A stretch of DNA of 64,000 nt from Streptomyces dioscori (GTDB lineage Bacteria > Actinomycetota > Actinomycetes > Streptomycetales > Streptomycetaceae). Each line of letters opens with the position of its first letter. The stretch's first letter is position 1. Below are positions 41,391-50,226 of the stretch, one piece after another. A program made the position numbers and the translations under genes. Below the pieces are notes generated by a model that did no database searches, was not told where the DNA came from, and saw only the letters and a list, made by a program, of their open reading frames with translations. The DNA lies in NCBI RefSeq assembly GCF_003024195.1, contig NZ_KZ679044.1, positions 316,537-380,536 of the forward strand, in the 5' to 3' direction.

Positions 41391-41426
41391 CTCCCCGTTC
41401 TCCGCAACCGCGCGGAGGGCGGGGAG
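41391..41426 (+). terminator. Hairpin between asd and the sigma factor gene
   Basis: CTCCCCG-TTCTCCGC and GCGCGGAG-GGCGGGGAG form a 14-16 pair stem with a small bulge around AACC, followed by CGTCTTTGCGG. Probably the ask-asd terminator. Nothing else coding was seen in 41235-41594. Confidence 0.6.
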
Positions 41427-41594
41427 CGTCTTTGCGGTCGCCCTTCAGGGGTGACCGGACGCCACGTTCATATGGGGCATAGGGGATGGGCTTTTACGTA
41501 TGAGGACACTTAGCGCACGGTCCGGCACGAGGTCCTACGCAAACGTGATGCCTGTCGCGTACAACCCCGGCGGGGGGACGCGTGTCCAACTGGC

Positions 41595-42263
41595 GTGGCT
41601 GAGGTTCTCGAATTCACTGTGGCGACGCGGGGCACTGCCCTCCGTCCGCCCCGCCGACCCCGCACGTCCGGCGCGTCCGGCGGCGGCATGCCGGTGATCG
41701 CCCCCATGCCCGCAGCGCGGTCGGCCCGCATCCCGAATCAGCGTGAAGGCGCTGACGAGGCACTGGCGGCCGGTACCACCGTCGACCATCTCACCGAGAC
41801 CTACCGCGCCCACTACAGGTCGCTCCTCGGCCTCGCGGCGCTCCTCCTCGACGACACCGCGTCCTGCGAGGACGTCGTCCAGGAGGCCTTCATCCGGGTG
41901 CACTCGGCGCGCAAGCGCGTACGCGACCCGGAGAAGACGCTCGCCTATCTGCGCCAGACCGTCGTCAACCTCTCGCGCTCCGCGCTGCGCCGGCGCATCC
42001 TCGGCCTGAAGCTCCTCTCCAAGCCGATGCCCGACATGGCGAGCGCGGAGGAGGGCGCGTACGACCAGCTGGAGCGCGACGCCCTGATCAAGGCGATGAA
42101 GGGGCTCCAGAGACGCCAGCGCGAGGTCCTGGTCCTGCGGTACTTCGCGGACATGACCGAGGCGCAGGTCGCCGAGACCCTCGGTGTCTCCCTGGGCTCC
42201 GTGAAGGCGTACGGGTCGCGCGGCATCGCCGCGCTGCGCGTCGCCATGGAGGAGCCGGCATGA
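41595..42263 (+). CDS. SigE-family RNA polymerase sigma factor (ECF)
   Basis: 222 residues. Region 2: YRAHYRSLLGLAALLLDDTA then SCEDVVQEAFIRVHSARKRV. Region 4: ALIKAMKGLQRRQREVLVLR then YFADMTEAQVAETLGVSLGS VKAYGSRG. These are ECF motifs with the SigE-subfamily wording (GSVKAYGSRGIAAL). Start chosen as GTG 41595; an ATG at 41688 is a possible shorter start, since the first 40 residues are Arg/Pro-rich and not part of the fold. The next gene overlaps by 4 bases and encodes a large membrane protein, the standard position of an anti-sigma factor. Confidence 0.92.
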   Translation: MAEVLEFTVATRGTALRPPRRPRTSGASGGGMPVIAPMPAARSARIPNQREGADEALAAGTTVDHLTETYRAHYRSLLGLAALLLDDTASCEDVVQEAFIRVHSARKRVRDPEKTLAYLRQTVVNLSRSALRRRILGLKLLSKPMPDMASAEEGAYDQLERDALIKAMKGLQRRQREVLVLRYFADMTEAQVAETLGVSLGSVKAYGSRGIAALRVAMEEPA

Positions 42264-43828
42264 GCGGCCACGACGAGCGAGCACGCCACGACGAGCACGG
42301 TCGCCACGGCGACGACGAGCAAGAGCAGCACGCTGGGAACGGAACTGTGAATCACGGCCCCTCGGAGAACCCGGGCCCGGAAGAGTCGGGCCGCACGGAC
42401 ACGGAAGGCCGCCCGTCGGACCGCTCGACGGGTGGTCCCCCGGACGCCGCGACCGAGCCGGCCGGGTCGGTCGACCCGGCCGCCCCCGGTGCCTCGGACT
42501 CATCGCCGGGCACGTCCCCGGACGAGGTCGAGGGCAAGGGCAAGAGCAAGAGCGAAGGCGCGGTCGCGGTCGAGTCCGCGGGCAGCACGCCGGAGAAGGC
42601 TTCCGGCGACGCACCGACCAAGGTGTCCCCGCTGTCCCCGCTGTTCACGAAGGACTCGGCCGGCGACTCGGGCGGCTCGGCTACGGAGTCCGCGGGTGCG
42701 GAGTCCGCGCGTACGGATTCCACGGGTACGGAGTCCGTCGGCTCGGCGGCCGGAGGTGCGGGCGGGTCCGGAGCTGACGGTCCCGGCACCCCCACGGCCC
42801 CGGGTACCGGTCTCGCCGCCGACGGGTCTGGAACCGACGTGTTCGGCTCCGACGAACTGGCCCTGCGGCGACTGCTGCACCAGGCCGTCGAGGAGATCGA
42901 GCCGACCGACGGCACGCTGGACCATCTGCGGCGCGCGGTACCGGCCAGGCGGGCACGCAAGCGCCAGGCCCTCGTCGGCATGGCCGCCGCCGCGCTCTTC
43001 ATCGGCACCGCGGTCCCGGCCCTCGTGCACGTCTCGAACTCCACGGGCTCCAACGCCGACCCGTCCATGGCGGGCGCCACCTCCGCGACCCAGGGCGGCG
43101 CGAACGAAGGCAAGGAAGCCTCCTCGGGAAGCGGCTCCGGCGATTCCTCGGGCTCGTCCAAGGATTCCAGCAAGGGCGACAAGAAGGACAAGCCCGGCAA
43201 GGGCAAGGGTGGCGGCACCGCGGGCACCTCGCCCACGAACTCCACCGCGGTCGCGCCGACCTGTACGCCGACGCAGCTCATCGCCGCTGCCGGGGGCGGC
43301 GCACCCGATGCCACCGGCGCGGTCTACGGCACCTTCACGGTCACCAACGTCTCTACCGCCAGCTGTACGGTCGTCGGCGACGGCTCGGTGGCGCCGACCG
43401 CGCTGGGCGCCGCGGATCCCTCGCAACTCTCTACGCTCCTGCACACGGCGGGCGACCCCGCCGGCGGACTGCCCGACCCGTCCACCTACGTCTCCTCCCT
43501 GGTACTGCCGCCGGGCGGGACGTACAACGTGAAGTTCGCCTGGGTGCCCTCGTCGACCTGCCCGACCAGTGGCGGCAACGGCGGCACCGGCGGCGGGGAA
43601 CCCTCGCCCGACCCGACGCCCACGGAGGACCCCACCGGGGCCAGCGGCGGTACGGTCTCGGAAGGCGCGACCGGCGAGGAACCCCAGCTCATGAGGGCCG
43701 ACGGAACCGTCGACGGAAGCGTCAGCGTGTCCTACACGGCCGCGGGCGGCGCACCGGCGGCCGCGACGACCGTGTCCAACGCGTGTGCGGGGACGGTCTA
43801 CCGGACCGGCGTGCTGGCCGGTTCCTGA
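42260..43828 (+). CDS. Large single-span membrane protein, probable anti-sigma factor
   Basis: 522 residues. The first 190 are disordered and rich in Glu, Ser, Gly and Thr (repeats such as ESAGAESARTDSTGTESVGS). LALRRLLHQAVEEIEPTDGT then LDHLRRAVPARRARKRQALV lies before a single membrane helix (GMAAAALFIGTAVPALVHV, about 240-258). Outside is a Ser/Gly/Lys linker and a beta domain with four Cys (VAPTCTPTQ, STASCTVVGDG, PSSTCPTSG, SNACAGTVY) that could form two disulphides. The helical segment before the membrane would be the sigma-binding part. No HxxxCxxC zinc anti-sigma motif is visible. The role is inferred from overlap with the sigma gene and topology. Confidence 0.78.
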   Translation: MSGHDERARHDEHGRHGDDEQEQHAGNGTVNHGPSENPGPEESGRTDTEGRPSDRSTGGPPDAATEPAGSVDPAAPGASDSSPGTSPDEVEGKGKSKSEGAVAVESAGSTPEKASGDAPTKVSPLSPLFTKDSAGDSGGSATESAGAESARTDSTGTESVGSAAGGAGGSGADGPGTPTAPGTGLAADGSGTDVFGSDELALRRLLHQAVEEIEPTDGTLDHLRRAVPARRARKRQALVGMAAAALFIGTAVPALVHVSNSTGSNADPSMAGATSATQGGANEGKEASSGSGSGDSSGSSKDSSKGDKKDKPGKGKGGGTAGTSPTNSTAVAPTCTPTQLIAAAGGGAPDATGAVYGTFTVTNVSTASCTVVGDGSVAPTALGAADPSQLSTLLHTAGDPAGGLPDPSTYVSSLVLPPGGTYNVKFAWVPSSTCPTSGGNGGTGGGEPSPDPTPTEDPTGASGGTVSEGATGEEPQLMRADGTVDGSVSVSYTAAGGAPAAATTVSNACAGTVYRTGVLAGS

Positions 43829-43834
43829 CCGCGC

Positions 43835-43860
43835 CGGGCCCGGGCTGCGGCTCGGGCCCG
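43835..43860. terminator. GC-rich hairpin at a convergent junction
   Basis: CGGGCCCG (43835) and CGGGCCCG (43853) flank GGCTGCGGCT, and further CGGGCCC runs follow. It lies between the convergent membrane-protein and SURF1 genes. Confidence 0.45.
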
Positions 43861-43907
43861 TGCATCGGGTAGGCCCGGGTACGGGCCGGGTGCCGTGTCA
43901 GACAGTG

Positions 43908-44723
43908 TCAGGCAGTGGTGGACGACGCGGACGACACCTTCGCGGCGTCGGTCTCCACCGGAGCCTCCTCCACGAGACCCAGCTCCGCGTCCTGCGCGAA
44001 CTCCACCTCGCGCCGCATCAGCCGGAACCACATGAAGACCACGAACCCCGCGAAGACGAACCACTCACCGGTGTAACCCAGGTTCTGGAAGGCCTTCAGA
44101 TCCAGCCCCGTGTCCGAAGGCGCGGCGGCGGGCACGGCCTTCATCCCCGAGTCGGCCTCGGCGAGCGTGATCCACGCGTCGTACATCTTGTACGGCACGA
44201 GGTTCACCAGCGACGCCGAGCTGATCGCGCCGGTCTGTCCGGCGGGGAGCCCGCCGGCCGCGGGCACGCCGTTCGACCCGGGCGTCTCCGACGCCTGGAG
44301 CGCACCGGTCACGGTGACCTCGCCGGCCGGGACCGCCGGAGCCTTCGCGGTGTCGGCGTCGCCGGCGAGCCAGCCCCGGACCACCGGCAGGGCCCTGCCG
44401 TCGTCGGTGCGCAGCATCGTCAGGACGTAGAAGCCCCGCTTGTCGTCCAGCTCCCGGCCGGGGACCAGCAACTGCTTCCCGTACCGGCCCGTCGCGGTGG
44501 CCTGCTTGCCCGACGTCTTCTTGTCCACGGGCAGCAGCCGGCCGAGCGGCCGGGGAGCCTGCGTCCTGGCCGCCGAGGCCTGCTCACCGGCGTCGCGATG
44601 GTCCTGGACGCGGTCCTCGAACCGACTCAACTGCCATGACCCCATGAACATGCAGAAGGGGATGGCCAACAGCACGAAGACGTTGATCCCCCACCAGCGG
44701 GGCGTCAGCAGGAACCGGTACAC
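43908..44723 (-). CDS. SURF1 family cytochrome oxidase assembly protein
   Basis: 271 residues. Two membrane helices at the ends, WGINVFVLLAIPFCMFMGSW (residues 11-30) and EWFVFAGFVVFMWFRLMRRE near the C-terminus, enclose an outside domain of about 190 residues. GSWQLSRFEDR, GFYVLTMLRTDDGRALPVVR GWL and the NLVPYKMYDAWITLAE segment are SURF1 hallmarks. Assists haem/copper insertion into cytochrome c oxidase. The C-terminal 35 residues after the last helix are acidic. Same strand as the peptidase gene upstream, 89 bases apart. Confidence 0.9.
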   Translation of the reverse strand: MYRFLLTPRWWGINVFVLLAIPFCMFMGSWQLSRFEDRVQDHRDAGEQASAARTQAPRPLGRLLPVDKKTSGKQATATGRYGKQLLVPGRELDDKRGFYVLTMLRTDDGRALPVVRGWLAGDADTAKAPAVPAGEVTVTGALQASETPGSNGVPAAGGLPAGQTGAISSASLVNLVPYKMYDAWITLAEADSGMKAVPAAAPSDTGLDLKAFQNLGYTGEWFVFAGFVVFMWFRLMRREVEFAQDAELGLVEEAPVETDAAKVSSASSTTA

Positions 44724-44812
44724 AACCCCAAAGGTACGGGCCCTCGCGGGGAGCGGGCCGAGTGGGGTGCCCCGGCCCCGGCCCGCCCCGCCCCGCGAGG
44801 GCCCCGGCGCGA

Positions 44813-46666
44813 TCAGCCGCCCAGGTGCCGCTCCGCGAAGTCCAGCTCCAGCCGGACCTGCTTGATCCGCTCGTCCACGACCAGCGAACCGTGCCCCGCG
44901 TCATAGCGGTACACCTCGTGGTCCGCGTCCCGCGAGGCCAGGCGGGTCACATAGTTCTCGACCTGGCGGATCGGGCAGCGCGGGTCGTTGACCCCGGCGG
45001 AGATGTAGACCGGTGCCTTCACCGCGTCGACGTACGTCAGCGGGGACGACGCCTCGAAACGCTCGGGAACCTCCTCCGGGGTGCCGCCGAGCAGCGTGCG
45101 GTCCATCGCCTTCAGCGCCTCCATCTCGTCGTGGTAGGCCGTCACATAGTCCGCGACCGGCACCGCGGCGATACCCAGCGCCCATGCCTCGGGCTGCGTA
45201 CCCAGACCGAGGAGGGTGAGGTAGCCGCCCCATGAACCGCCGGTCAGGATCAGCCGGTCGGGGTCGGCGGACCCGGAGGAGACAGCCCATTCCCGGACGG
45301 CCTCGATGTCCTCCAGCTCGATCAGGCCGACCCGGTGCTTGAGGGCGTCCGTCCACTCGCGCCCGTATCCCGTGGAACCGCGGTAGTTGACCCGGATCAC
45401 CATGTACCCGTGGTCCACCCAGGCCGCCGGGCCCGCCGCGAACGAGTCGCTGTCGTGCCAGGTCGGGCCGCCGTGGATGTCGAACACGGTCGGGAGGGGG
45501 CCGCTCGCTCCGGCCGGCCGCTGCACGAGGGCGTGGATCCGGCCGCCCGGACCCGTCACCCACACGTCCTCGACGGGCACCGACCGCGGCGCCTTCATAC
45601 CGGGCGGATCGAGGACGACCTCGCCGGACGTCGAACGGACCACCGGCGCCTCGGCGGAGGACGACCAGAGGTACTCCACGCTGCCGTCGGGGCGGGCGGT
45701 CGCGCCCGACACCGAGCCCTTGGGCGTCGGCACCCGCTCCAGCTCGCGGGTCGCCAGGTCGAACCGCCACAGCTCGCTGCGCGCCTCGAAGCTGTTGACG
45801 ACGAGCAGGGCGGAGCCGTCCGGATACCACTCGGCGCTCAGGTCGCCGTCCAGCTGAGAGGTCAGCTCCAGGTCCGTCTCCTCGCCGGACACCACGTCCC
45901 ACACCATCGGCTCCCAGCGCCCGCGCCGCTGGTGTCCGACGAGCAGCCGGGTGTCCCCGGCCACCGGGGCGAAGCCCAGTACCTCAAGGCCCAGCTCGGC
46001 CGTGCCGTCCTTGGTGTCGTCCAGCTCGGAGACCGCCGAACCGTCCATCCGCAGCACCCGCAGCGCGGAGTGCATCGCGTCACCGTGCTCGGTGTGCTCG
46101 ACCGCGATGAGTGTGCCGTCGTGCGAGAGGTCGCCCACTCCCGCCGACTCCCGGTGGCGGTAGACCTCGACGGGGTCCTCGCCGGTGCGGCTGACGTAGA
46201 TCGTCGAGCCGTCCTCGTCGGTCGACCTGCCGACGATCGCCGTCCGCCCGTCCCGACCGAGCGCCAGCCCGGCGGGGTAGGAGGGGTCGAGGCCGGGGGC
46301 GGCGGGTGCGTCGGTGCCGCCCGGGGCGCCGGACCCGCCCTCATCGCCCGCCCTGGCGGTGAAGGGCTGTCGGCGCCAGATGCCGAACTCGTCGCCGTCC
46401 TTGTCGTCGAACCACCAGATCCACTCGCCGTCGGGCGACAGCACGCCGTCCGTCGTCCCGTTGGGCCGGTCCGTGACCTGGCGCTGGGCGCCCGTCCCAC
46501 GGTCCCACGCGTACAACTCGTACGTCCCTGTCGCGTTGGACACGAACAGGGACCGGTGCGGGGCGTCCTCCGCCCAGTCCGGCAAGGACACCCGCGGCGC
46601 CCGGAAGCGCTTCTCCCATTCGGGCATGGTTCCCTCGTGCGGGATGGCCCCGTTGCTCTCAGTCAT
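44813..46666 (-). CDS. S9 family prolyl oligopeptidase-like peptidase
   Basis: 617 residues. The first 350 form a seven-bladed propeller with repeated WxxxDG motifs (DGEWIWWFDDKDGDEFGIWR, VSRTGEDPVEVYRHRES). The alpha/beta hydrolase domain carries HGGPTWHDSDSFAAG, the Ser elbow LTGGSWGGYLTLLGLG, Asp in ISAGVNDPRCPIRQ and His in DAGHGSLV. No signal peptide: it is cytosolic and digests short peptides. ATG 46666 is preferred over one five codons upstream. Confidence 0.93.
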   Translation of the reverse strand: MTESNGAIPHEGTMPEWEKRFRAPRVSLPDWAEDAPHRSLFVSNATGTYELYAWDRGTGAQRQVTDRPNGTTDGVLSPDGEWIWWFDDKDGDEFGIWRRQPFTARAGDEGGSGAPGGTDAPAAPGLDPSYPAGLALGRDGRTAIVGRSTDEDGSTIYVSRTGEDPVEVYRHRESAGVGDLSHDGTLIAVEHTEHGDAMHSALRVLRMDGSAVSELDDTKDGTAELGLEVLGFAPVAGDTRLLVGHQRRGRWEPMVWDVVSGEETDLELTSQLDGDLSAEWYPDGSALLVVNSFEARSELWRFDLATRELERVPTPKGSVSGATARPDGSVEYLWSSSAEAPVVRSTSGEVVLDPPGMKAPRSVPVEDVWVTGPGGRIHALVQRPAGASGPLPTVFDIHGGPTWHDSDSFAAGPAAWVDHGYMVIRVNYRGSTGYGREWTDALKHRVGLIELEDIEAVREWAVSSGSADPDRLILTGGSWGGYLTLLGLGTQPEAWALGIAAVPVADYVTAYHDEMEALKAMDRTLLGGTPEEVPERFEASSPLTYVDAVKAPVYISAGVNDPRCPIRQVENYVTRLASRDADHEVYRYDAGHGSLVVDERIKQVRLELDFAERHLGG

Positions 46667-46805
46667 GGCCCCATATTGCACGCACAGGACGACATCGCGC
46701 TGACGGGCCCCTCAGCCTGTGGACAACTCTCCGGCCGGAGGGGGTGTTGATGTGGCTGAACCGTGCGTCACCGCAGTTCAAAGCCGCGGGTCGGTGGGAG
46801 TTGGT

Positions 46806-46834
46806 CGCGCAGTTCCCGCGCTCCTTACGGGGCC
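46806..46834. repeat. Family 2 repeat, single unit
   Basis: CGCGCAGTTCCCGCGCTCCT then TACGGGGC, a slightly shortened unit. It overlaps the last codons of the TrkA-like gene (stop at 46825). Confidence 0.7.
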
Positions 46835-48987
46835 GGGGCACCGCCGGCCGTACGTTCCCGGGTGCCGCGTCCCAGCAGTTCCGCGAGGCCCCGGCGGGTG
46901 GCGGCGATGACGACGCGGTCCCCGGAGCCGAGCACGTAGTTCGGGGGCAGGTCCCAGACCAGGCCCGAGGGGCGGTCGGGGGACGGGGCGTTGCGGTCGC
47001 GGTCCGGAGCCGACGGAGGCGGGGCCGGGGCCGGGGACGCGGGGCTGTTCGGCGCGGGCGGGGCGGGATCGGCCGGCGGACGGGGGCGGCGACCGCCCGC
47101 TGCCGCCACGGTGTTCAGGACCGTCGTGTCCAGGACCGTCGTGTCCAGGGCGAGAACCCGCCACGCCCCCGCACGGAACGCCTCGGCGACGGTCCGGCCC
47201 TCCAGATGCGGATGCCCCGCGACGTCCAGGGCCGCGAAGAGCAGCACCCGGCGTTCCACGGGGATCGCTCCCAGGATCTGGCGGCCCATCATCGCTCCGG
47301 CGAAGGCGGGCGCGGCCAGATGGGAGACGCTGCGGCTGCGGGTGAGGGCGTTCGGGTGGGTGGCGCGCAGGGTGCGGTAGACGGCGGTGGCGAAGTCGTC
47401 GTCGTACAGGCGCAGGACGACGCGCAGGTCGGGGCGTACCGACCGGGCGTACAGGGCCGCTTCGAGGTTGGTGGTGTCTGCGCTGGTCAGGGCGAGCAGG
47501 GCGTGTGCCCGGTGGATCTTGGCGGCTTCCAGGACGCCTTCCTGGGTGACGTCACCGAGTACGACGGGCACGCGCAGCCGCCGTGCCAGCGCGAGCCCGC
47601 GCGCCTCGGGGTCGGCCTCGACGCACACCACGGGGATGTGGAGTTCACGGAGCCGGGCGAGGACGCGCGTACCGATCTTGCCGACTCCGAGGAGGACGAC
47701 GTGACCGGAGAGCCCCCGGGGCGGCTTGCGCAGCGCCGTCCCGCTGCGGAACGTACCGAGGCCTTCCAGGACGGCCGCGAGGAGTACGGGGAGCAGCAGC
47801 AACCCGACCAGCCCGGAGAGGAGTTGGAGGATCTGGCGGCCGAGGGGGTCGTCCAGCGCGGGATCGTTGATCGCGAAGAGGTCGAGGAGGGTGAGGTAGG
47901 TGGCGTGCAGTGGATGGGCGCCCGTGACGAGCATGGACGCGACGACGAGGGCGACCACACAGGCCACCAGAGCGGCGAAGGACCAGCGCAGCCGCCGGGA
48001 GAACAGTCTGCCGAGGGGCAGCCCGATGGACATCCCGCCCGGCAGGACACCGCGTCGGGCGGGCAGCGGGGGAGCGGAGTACGACACGGTCTCCAGGACG
48101 ATCGTGCCGCGGCCGGTCGCGGCGGCCACGGACGCCTCGTCGGGCAGCAGCCGCGGCCCGTGCTCCCCGCTGCTCTCCGAACCGTCCGCGCCCGCCGGGT
48201 CGTTGGTGGTGGCCGAGAGCAGGGCCAGGGTGCACAGCCCGGGGTCGGCGACCTCCCCCGGACCCGGCGGCTGCCGTTCCACGGCCCGCAGCATCAGCCC
48301 GTCGGTCTGTACGACCTTGCTGGTCCCGGCCACGGCGGTGGCGGCCAGCGCGGGCGCGGCGGTGTCCGCGTCGGAGAGTACGGTCGTGGAGGCGTCGAGG
48401 AGACCGGGCGCGGGCGAGCCCGTGGACTCCCCGATCCCCGCCATGGCGAGGGCGGACGCCTGGTCCAGCAGGGCTTCGATGTGCTGGCCGAGGCGGCGGT
48501 TGTAGAGCCGTATGACCAGGCGGAGGCGCGGGTTGAGCCGACGTGCCATGAGGGCCGCGCGGATGTTGGTCTCGTCGTCGTCATGGACGAGGGCCAGCGC
48601 GTGGGCGTGCTCGACCCCGGCCTCGGCGAGCACGGCCTCGGTCAGTACGGCGGCCTCCAACACCGTTTCCGCACGCGGCCTTTCGGAGGCCCCGGCACCA
48701 CGACCGGCGGATCCGCTGTCGCCGGTGACGCCGTTGCCCGCCGCCGCCCGGGTCATGGCGGCCGACACGCGGTCGAGCAGGGTCGAGGCGCGGGCCCGTC
48801 CCACGACCGGGGGCCGCGCGGTCCGCTCGGCGGACGGCACGACCAGCGTCACCCGCTCCCCGTAGACGCCCCGCAACTCGGCCGCGAGGCGGTGCGCGAG
48901 AGCGTCGTCCCCGCACACCACCATGTGCGCGGCGCGATCGTCCGGCCCGCGATCGTTCGATCCGCTCTGATTCGGAAGGCTCCCCAC
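46825..48987 (-). CDS. Two-RCK TrkA-like protein with pore region (potassium channel-like)
   Basis: 720 residues. N-terminal NAD-binding RCK domain (MVVCGDDALAHRLAAELRGV, VTLVVPSAERTA, ALALVHDDDETNIRAALMAR, RLRLVIRLYNRRLGQHIEAL). Middle: two membrane spans (SFAALVACVVALVVASMLV and GLVGLLLLPVLLAAVLEGLG) around YLTLLDLFAINDPALDD. A second RCK domain follows: GHVVLLGVGKIGTRVLARLR, VPVVCVEADPEARGLALAR, VPVVLGDVTQEGVLEAAKIH, ALLALTSADTTNLEAALYAR. The pore loop lacks a TVGYG filter, so this resembles the CASTOR/POLLUX-like family. GTG at 48987 is the best start; ATG 48924 is an alternative. Confidence 0.85.
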   Translation of the reverse strand: MGSLPNQSGSNDRGPDDRAAHMVVCGDDALAHRLAAELRGVYGERVTLVVPSAERTARPPVVGRARASTLLDRVSAAMTRAAAGNGVTGDSGSAGRGAGASERPRAETVLEAAVLTEAVLAEAGVEHAHALALVHDDDETNIRAALMARRLNPRLRLVIRLYNRRLGQHIEALLDQASALAMAGIGESTGSPAPGLLDASTTVLSDADTAAPALAATAVAGTSKVVQTDGLMLRAVERQPPGPGEVADPGLCTLALLSATTNDPAGADGSESSGEHGPRLLPDEASVAAATGRGTIVLETVSYSAPPLPARRGVLPGGMSIGLPLGRLFSRRLRWSFAALVACVVALVVASMLVTGAHPLHATYLTLLDLFAINDPALDDPLGRQILQLLSGLVGLLLLPVLLAAVLEGLGTFRSGTALRKPPRGLSGHVVLLGVGKIGTRVLARLRELHIPVVCVEADPEARGLALARRLRVPVVLGDVTQEGVLEAAKIHRAHALLALTSADTTNLEAALYARSVRPDLRVVLRLYDDDFATAVYRTLRATHPNALTRSRSVSHLAAPAFAGAMMGRQILGAIPVERRVLLFAALDVAGHPHLEGRTVAEAFRAGAWRVLALDTTVLDTTVLNTVAAAGGRRPRPPADPAPPAPNSPASPAPAPPPSAPDRDRNAPSPDRPSGLVWDLPPNYVLGSGDRVVIAATRRGLAELLGRGTRERTAGGAPAP

Positions 48988-49158
48988 AACAGCACAGACT
49001 GCCTCACGGGTACGGGTGGTTGCACGGTGGCCTGCCGCAAGGCGACCGGTCCCGGGAAACCCCGGCGGACCCGGATGAGAAGCTGTGCCGGAACGGGCGT
49101 ACTGAAGGTGGAGGGCGATCCACCGACACAGCCCCTCCCAACCGGAGGTACCTCTCCC

Positions 49159-50226
49159 GTGACCACAACCGACACGACTCCGCCCGGGGTTGAGGACCGC
49201 GAGACGGACGGCGCGGCGGACGGCAGGACAGACGGCAGGACGGACGGCACGACAGACGTCCCCGGTGGGCCGAAGGGCTGGCAGTTCAACTCCCCCCTCG
49301 TCCTGACCATGCTGCTGCTCGCGGGTGTGGTGCTCCAGGACCCCCTCCGCGGGGCGCTGTCCGCGCCGGTGACGCAGAGCTGGATGACCGTGTTCGTCGC
49401 GGTGATCGTGCAGGCGCTGCCCTTCCTGGTGCTCGGCGTGATGCTGTCGGCGGTCATCGCGGTGTTCGTCCCGCCGTCGTTCTTCGCCCGCGCGCTGCCG
49501 AAGCGGCCCGCCCTCGCGGTACCGGTCGCGGGCATGGCCGGGGCGGTGCTGCCGGGCTGCGAGTGCGCGTCCGTGCCGGTGGCCGGGGCGCTGGTGCGCC
49601 GGGGTGTCACGCCCGCGGCGGCGCTGGCGTTCCTGCTGTCGGCGCCCGCGATCAACCCGATCGTGCTGACGGCGACCGCGGTCGCGTTCCCGGGCGAGCC
49701 CCGGATGGTCCTGGCCCGTTTCGTGGCGAGCCTGCTGGTGGCCTGCGCGATGGGCTGGCTCTGGCACCGGCTGGGCCGTGCGGACTGGCTGCGCCCGCCG
49801 GAGCGCCCCTCCTGGGAGGGCCAGGGCAAAGGGGCGGCGTTCTGGGGGTCGGTACGGCACGACGTGATGCACGCGGGAGGGTTCCTGGTCGTCGGCGCGA
49901 TGGCCGCGGCGACGCTCAAGGCGGTGGTCCCGGCGGACTGGCTCGGTTACGCCGCCGACAACATGCTGGTGTCGATCCTCGCCCTGGCGGTCCTGGCCGT
50001 GCTCCTGTCCATCTGTTCCGAGGCGGACGCCTTCGTGGCCGCGTCCCTCACCCAGTTCTCCCTGACGGCCCGGCTGGCCTTCCTGGTCGTCGGCCCGATG
50101 ATCGACCTGAAACTCTTCGCGATGCAGACGGCGACGTTCGGCCGCGGTTTCGCGCTGCGTTTCGCGCCCGCCACGTTCACGCTGGCCGTCCTGGTGTCGT
50201 CCCTGGTCGGGGCGGTGCTCCTGTGA
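49159..50226 (+). CDS. YraQ/UPF0718-type permease (ArsP-like)
   Basis: 355 residues. After a Asp/Thr/Gly-rich tail (DGRTDGRTDGTTDVPGG) come about eight membrane segments. Characteristic: FVAVIVQALPFLVLGVMLSA, GMAGAVLPGCECASVPVAGA LVRRG with two Cys, and FLLSAPAINPIVLTATAVAF. The second half has AVLLSICSEADAFVAASLTQ. The Cys and acidic residues in the two PGCECA and CSEADA motifs are conserved in the family. GTG with GGAGGT 11 bases before. The stop overlaps the next start (GTGA). Probably a metal or metalloid permease; substrate not known. Confidence 0.9.
   Translation: MTTTDTTPPGVEDRETDGAADGRTDGRTDGTTDVPGGPKGWQFNSPLVLTMLLLAGVVLQDPLRGALSAPVTQSWMTVFVAVIVQALPFLVLGVMLSAVIAVFVPPSFFARALPKRPALAVPVAGMAGAVLPGCECASVPVAGALVRRGVTPAAALAFLLSAPAINPIVLTATAVAFPGEPRMVLARFVASLLVACAMGWLWHRLGRADWLRPPERPSWEGQGKGAAFWGSVRHDVMHAGGFLVVGAMAAATLKAVVPADWLGYAADNMLVSILALAVLAVLLSICSEADAFVAASLTQFSLTARLAFLVVGPMIDLKLFAMQTATFGRGFALRFAPATFTLAVLVSSLVGAVLL

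Noticed and set aside
46744..49158. A continuous open frame upstream of the YraQ-type permease that would make it 1160 residues long
   Set aside because: It is antisense to the TrkA-like gene, its composition is Arg/Gly/Asp-rich without domains, and a GTG with a good RBS at 49159 gives the conserved permease.
48988..49872. N-terminal extension of the TrkA-like protein to more than 1000 residues
   Set aside because: The extension is antisense to the permease gene and consists of Arg/His/Gly-rich shadow sequence; the fold starts after 48987.
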